Assembly (NCBI RefSeq): GCF_007845645.1
Contig: NZ_VCQV01000040.1
Span: forward strand, 1-43,471
From: Leekyejoonella antrihumi
GTDB taxonomy: Bacteria; Actinomycetota; Actinomycetes; Actinomycetales; Dermatophilaceae
Direction: 5' to 3'
DNA: 43,471 nucleotides
The notes beneath the pieces were generated by a model. The model saw nothing but the letters and a program-made list of their open reading frames with translations. It did not search any database and was not told where the DNA came from. Positions 40,609 to 43,471 of the stretch are shown here, piece after piece. A program made the position numbers and the translations under genes. Positions within the stretch are counted from its first letter, which is position 1. Each line of letters begins with the position of its first letter.

Positions 40609-41214
40609 ATGAAGTTCGGCTACACGAGGATCTCGACCAGGGACAAGCAGGTCGACGATCTGCAGCGCCGGGCGCTGGTCGAGGTCGGCGTCGGCGAGGA
40701 CCACATCTACTCCGACCAGGTCTCCGGGTCCAAGAAGGCCAGCACCCGGCCCGGATGGTCCGACCTGGAGGTGCGCCTGCGCCCCAGCGACGAGCTGGTC
40801 GTGTGGCGGATCGACCGCATCGGACGGTCGATGATCGACGTAATCACCACGGTCAACGACCTCATCGAACGCAACGTCGTGATCAGGTCACTGTCCGACG
40901 GCATCGATCCCTCCACCCGTGAGGGCCAGCTCATGCTCAACCTCATAGCCACCTTCGCCGAGTACGAACGCGGACTGATCCGCGAGCGAGTGCAAGGAGG
41001 CGTTGACGCAGCCAAGGCCCGCGGGGTGAAGCTCGGACGGCCGGCCGCCGACCCCGACGAGCTGGCCCGCAAGGTGCGCACCGTGCAGCACCTCGTCACC
41101 AACGAGGAGCAGACCGTCGCGGACGCGGCGAGGATGGTCGGCTGGTCCAGGGCCACCTACTACCGCCACCACAAGGCGGTGGGCTCAGAAACGACGCAGG
41201 ATTTCACGGGCTAG
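40609..41214 (+). CDS. small serine recombinase (resolvase/invertase type)
   Basis: A 201-residue protein. The catalytic serine lies in YTRISTRDKQVDD, followed by WRIDRIGRSMIDVITTVNDL (Arg-rich catalytic block), ATFAEYERGLIRERVQGGVD (E helix) and a C-terminal HTH VADAARMVGWSRATYYRH. AAGGAG precedes ATG 40609 by 7 bases. It probably resolves dimers of the circular form or flips a segment; a target site was not found. Its end overlaps the convergent next gene by 30 bases. Confidence 0.9.
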   Translation: MKFGYTRISTRDKQVDDLQRRALVEVGVGEDHIYSDQVSGSKKASTRPGWSDLEVRLRPSDELVVWRIDRIGRSMIDVITTVNDLIERNVVIRSLSDGIDPSTREGQLMLNLIATFAEYERGLIRERVQGGVDAAKARGVKLGRPAADPDELARKVRTVQHLVTNEEQTVADAARMVGWSRATYYRHHKAVGSETTQDFTG

Positions 41215-41823
41215 AAACTTGACCCTGTCGTCGTGTTCCTCGCGACCATGCGATGACCCGGCAATCGAGTCCCGGCATCTCCAAGCAGACCTGACGCACC
41301 GAGTGCACCAGTCCGGCTGCAGAACGTCGTCGGCCGGTAAGGGCTCCCCGTAGACGAGGGCTCCGACGACGCCGAAGCTACTCACCGTCGGAACTGGAGC
41401 CTTGACAATGGCGCTGTTGACCGCTTGGCACCCCCACGGTGATCCCCAGTGCTTCTTCGTACCGGTACCGCCGCCAGAGCTGACCACGTCGTAGGCGGGC
41501 ACCTGAACGCAGTACACGACGGGCTCTCCGAACACGTCGGGCGCGATGAAATGAGACGCGGCCCGGGGCCTGCGCCGACACCGGTGACAGGTATCAGACG
41601 CGAGGAAGTCGGCACTCAACGTCAGCGCGGCCGCACGCCGCTCCTCGTCGGTCTCGTGACCCTCGTCGGCATCGTCACCATCGATGGGCGCCTTGGCCCA
41701 CCCGACCAAGCCTCGTCTCCGCCACCCATGATGGATTGGCGACCAGCGCAGCGGGCCGCGGTATTCGTGGTCGAGCACGACCGCATAGAACTCACTGAAC
41801 AGATCCGTCGAGAAAGCGGTCAC
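41185..41823 (-). CDS. Cys-rich protein of unknown function, element cargo
   Basis: A 212-residue protein that matches no family I know. Visible are an acidic linker (DGDDADEGHETDEERR), the pairs CHRC (RRRPRAASHFIAPDVFGEPV follows) and WCTRC near the C-terminus, which could bind one zinc, and a Trp-rich WGSPWGCQAVNSAIVKAPVP. The opposite strand also has a long frame here, but this one is preferred for its cysteine pairs and coherent composition. It is divergent from the HEPN-like gene 10-50 bases away. Confidence 0.55.
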   Translation of the reverse strand: MTAFSTDLFSEFYAVVLDHEYRGPLRWSPIHHGWRRRGLVGWAKAPIDGDDADEGHETDEERRAAALTLSADFLASDTCHRCRRRPRAASHFIAPDVFGEPVVYCVQVPAYDVVSSGGGTGTKKHWGSPWGCQAVNSAIVKAPVPTVSSFGVVGALVYGEPLPADDVLQPDWCTRCVRSAWRCRDSIAGSSHGREEHDDRVKFLAREILRRF

Positions 41824-41832
41824 ACGGCGACG

Positions 41833-43035
41833 GTGCCACCCCTCGATGTCTCAGAAACCCCGGATAGCGAAGTGGCCGAAGATGAGACACCGACCCGCCC
41901 CGAAACCGCGCGCATAGACCCGACAAGCAGGCTGTCTCGCCAAGGTGATGTCTACGAGACATCCATACACGTAGTGCTCGCCGAGGCCCTACTCCCGGGC
42001 ACCTCGCAGGCGGGGCCAACTGACGGATCGACACACGAAGCAGGCGGGCGGGCGCTCCACGGCACAGCCTTCGCCCGCCTGCTCGATGTAATCAGTGCGG
42101 AAACCTATGGTGGTGTCGTGTCGAACTTCACGGGATCGAGCCCGGTCGAGGAAGAGCCAGTCATACGCGGTCTCACGGCTCTTCTCCAACTGGGCCGGTC
42201 GCGCGAGGAGATAGTCGCTGCCACCCTCGGTTACAGCGACCAGGGCGAGCCGCAGGTACTCGTGCTGGGCGTGCAAGGAAACGTCGAGATCGTCACCCCC
42301 GATGGTGACGTGCTACTCGATGTGGGCCACCGCGACGTCCGAACTATCCGCCTACTTCCCGACGTCGGCGTCGAGGTCTGCCTGAGCGGAAGAGCACCCG
42401 TGTCCTTTCATCGCAGCCGCTGGGTTCATAGAACTCCAGACCACGCGGCTGCTGAGCTGGAAGACCGGTGGTTGGGCTGGACTCCCGTGACGCATTCCGG
42501 GTTGCAGCTGAACCCACTGCCATGGCGAGAGGAGGACTACGCCTACTCCGTCGGCAGAGTCATCACAGAATCGGCCCAATGTGACATCGTCCTTGCTCAA
42601 CTCGTCGCGTTGAGCCGAGAGTTGGTCGACAAGCCACCGGGAACGATCCACGCCGCCTCCGGTAAAGAGCTCGGAAACGCGCTGCACGAACTAGCCGAGC
42701 TGCCTGCTGGCTGCAAGATCGACACCGCGAAAGCGGAGCTTGGACGACTGGCTCAAAGATATCTTGCCGCCTACGACGAGCGGAACTTCGCCGTCCATGG
42801 CATCCGTGCCACTGATGAGAACGGCCACCCCACCGACCAGGTATTCAAGGTCAGCAGGCCAAAGAAGGGCCAGCCGCCGGAGGTGACGGTCGACGTCCGG
42901 CTCCAAGACTTCGAACGACTCGCGCAGGTCTGGTATGAGTTCTATGACCTCCGCCACGAGGCAGTCCGCGCGTTGGTTCGGCTCACCGCGGCGAGGAAGA
43001 CAGCCGTCTCTCGAAAGCCCGTTGCCGACCGTTGA
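41833..43035 (+). CDS. large protein with C-terminal HEPN-like RxxxxH motif, element cargo
   Basis: A protein of about 400 residues. The start is uncertain (GTG 41833 or GTG 41872; no ATG is available after the divergent gene's start). The N-terminal half has a beta-rich part (LVLGVQGNVEIVTPDGDVLL, then DVRTIRLLPDVGVEVCLSG). The C-terminal half is helical, VITESAQCDIVLAQLVALSR and LAAYDERNFAVHGIRA, where RNFAVH (residues 317-322 from GTG 41833) has the R-x4-H spacing of HEPN ribonuclease toxins. HEPN domains serve in toxin-antitoxin and antiphage systems. No known family assigned. Confidence 0.6.
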   Translation: MPPLDVSETPDSEVAEDETPTRPETARIDPTSRLSRQGDVYETSIHVVLAEALLPGTSQAGPTDGSTHEAGGRALHGTAFARLLDVISAETYGGVVSNFTGSSPVEEEPVIRGLTALLQLGRSREEIVAATLGYSDQGEPQVLVLGVQGNVEIVTPDGDVLLDVGHRDVRTIRLLPDVGVEVCLSGRAPVSFHRSRWVHRTPDHAAAELEDRWLGWTPVTHSGLQLNPLPWREEDYAYSVGRVITESAQCDIVLAQLVALSRELVDKPPGTIHAASGKELGNALHELAELPAGCKIDTAKAELGRLAQRYLAAYDERNFAVHGIRATDENGHPTDQVFKVSRPKKGQPPEVTVDVRLQDFERLAQVWYEFYDLRHEAVRALVRLTAARKTAVSRKPVADR

Positions 43036-43137
43036 ACCGCGCACTCAACATCAGCGCTTCGACGCCTGGCCCCAATAGATGTACCGGTCCGTTCCCAAGT
43101 AGGGCCGCGTTGCCGCCTGCCACGTGGGGCGGATGTG

Positions 43138-43177
43138 CCGTTCGAGTTCAACGACGTCAGCCGTTGAACTCGAACGG
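43138..43177. terminator. 16-bp perfect hairpin after the HEPN-like gene
   Basis: CCGTTCGAGTTCAACG (43138-43153), 8-base loop, CGTTGAACTCGAACGG (43162-43177). The arms are perfect. It lies 103 bases after the stop of the HEPN-like gene and also covers the stop of a fragment on the minus strand, so it may terminate both. Confidence 0.65.
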
Positions 43178-43310
43178 TGGGGGCGGTGACCAGCGCTCCT
43201 CGTCGTCCTCCGTCCTTCCGGCATCGCCGGTTCGGTCGACTTCATCGCAGCCAGGACATGCGTCGCCGCGGACGGCTTTGAATCTCTCCTGACTCGTGCC
43301 ACTTTTGGTG
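43157..43310 (-). pseudogene. C-terminal fragment of an unidentified gene, cut by an IS
   Basis: A minus-strand frame reads ERFKAVRGDACPGCDEVDRT, then EERWSPPPPFEFNG and TGA at 43157-43159. CPGC and the Pro-rich end look like a genuine protein tail. Upstream the frame runs into the region where the IS should begin, and no start codon with a ribosome site is seen, so the front of this gene was probably displaced. Confidence 0.35.
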
Positions 43311-43398
43311 ATTTTCGTTGATCGGCTCGCGTTTGTGCTGGTCAGCGGGTTGCGAGTGGGTGTGCTGACACACTAATTGCCTGGGTAGGGTCAGGCTC

Positions 43399-43471
43399 AT
43401 GGTGTTCGTGCGGAAGGTCAAGACCGCCTCGGGCGCCACCGCGGTCCAGCTCGCCGAGCGAACCGGCGGAC
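43399..43471 (+). CDS. IS1634-like transposase, N-terminus (partial)
   Basis: The last 73 bases encode MVFVRKVKTASGATAVQLAE, then RTGG, which is the N-terminal pattern (MFVRKV.TASGATAVQ) of IS1634/IS4-superfamily DDE transposases. The rest lies beyond the window. About 90 bases before it should contain the element's left end; a terminal repeat could not be assigned. Confidence 0.75.
   Translation, partial: MVFVRKVKTASGATAVQLAERTGG

Larger units (their letters stand above)
33229..43300. mobile_element. integrated mobilisable element (integrase to cargo), right boundary unknown
   Basis: A contiguous set of tyrosine integrase, XRE regulator, excisionase-like gene, RepA-like ATPase, MobC, relaxase, membrane mobilisation protein, serine recombinase and cargo. 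No VirB4, VirD4/TraG or FtsK-like gene is present, so it is mobilisable rather than self-transmissible, as far as the window shows. The right end was not found; a new IS begins near 43300-43400 and the element may continue beyond. Confidence 0.75.

Noticed and set aside
41449-41832. Longer N-terminus for the HEPN-like gene from ATG in the 41.45-41.73 kb region
   Set aside because: It would overlap the divergent Cys-pair gene by most of its length in a frame with poor composition; GTG starts downstream were preferred.

Overview
The window is high-GC DNA with actinobacterial gene families throughout: an XPB-type helicase, DUF3027, DUF2530, a long cold-shock protein, a SigE-type ECF sigma factor, a DUF222/HNH (13E12-type) gene, a possible F420-linked enzyme and CGNR/ABATE regulation. 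A member of the Micrococcales (Dermacoccaceae/Intrasporangiaceae-like) fits best, but this is inferred from gene content and not from a marker gene.

Layout. 0-0.12 kb: the tail of an IS5-family insertion sequence that ends on the stop codon of an M13 peptidase gene. 0.12-10 kb: chromosomal housekeeping genes (M13 peptidase, HMG-CoA lyase, XPB helicase, decayed NCS2 permease next to DUF2530, zwf, DUF3027 plus cold-shock protein, HAD phosphatase, a membrane protein). 10-13.3 kb: a decay zone with a DUF222/HNH pseudogene carrying two copies of a short repeat, a RelE/ParE-type toxin remnant, and a DUF3995 membrane protein. 13.9-15.0 kb: an ECF sigma factor overlapping a membrane protein with a SecD-like export-head domain. 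15.4-19.4 kb: an unusual three-gene set, an ATP-grasp ligase flanked by two paralogous NylB-like serine hydrolases. 19.4-30 kb: export and redox genes (ABC exporter with divergent MarR, CGNR regulator with MFS pump, DHA2 pump, methyltransferase, PPOX enzyme, AhpD-like protein, DoxX, MarR with MFS). 30-33 kb: a ClC chloride-channel homologue fused to CBS domains and a C-terminal 12-residue repeat domain.

33.2 kb to near the right edge is an integrated mobilisable element: tyrosine integrase, XRE regulator, divergent excisionase-like gene, a 760-bp repeat-rich non-coding region, a RepA-like AAA ATPase, a coiled-coil protein, MobC, a MOBP-like relaxase, an overlapping coiled-coil/membrane protein, a serine recombinase, and two cargo genes (a Cys-rich protein and a protein with a HEPN-like RxxxxH motif). 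No type IV secretion or coupling-protein gene is seen, so it is probably mobilised by helper functions. An IS1634-like transposase starts at the extreme right and seems to have cut the end of another gene.

Best candidates for undescribed biology: the ATP-grasp/twin-hydrolase set, the ClC-CBS-repeat fusion, the 10-copy GAACAGG array in the element, the relaxase/membrane-protein overlapping genes, and the HEPN-like cargo gene with its divergent Cys-rich neighbour.
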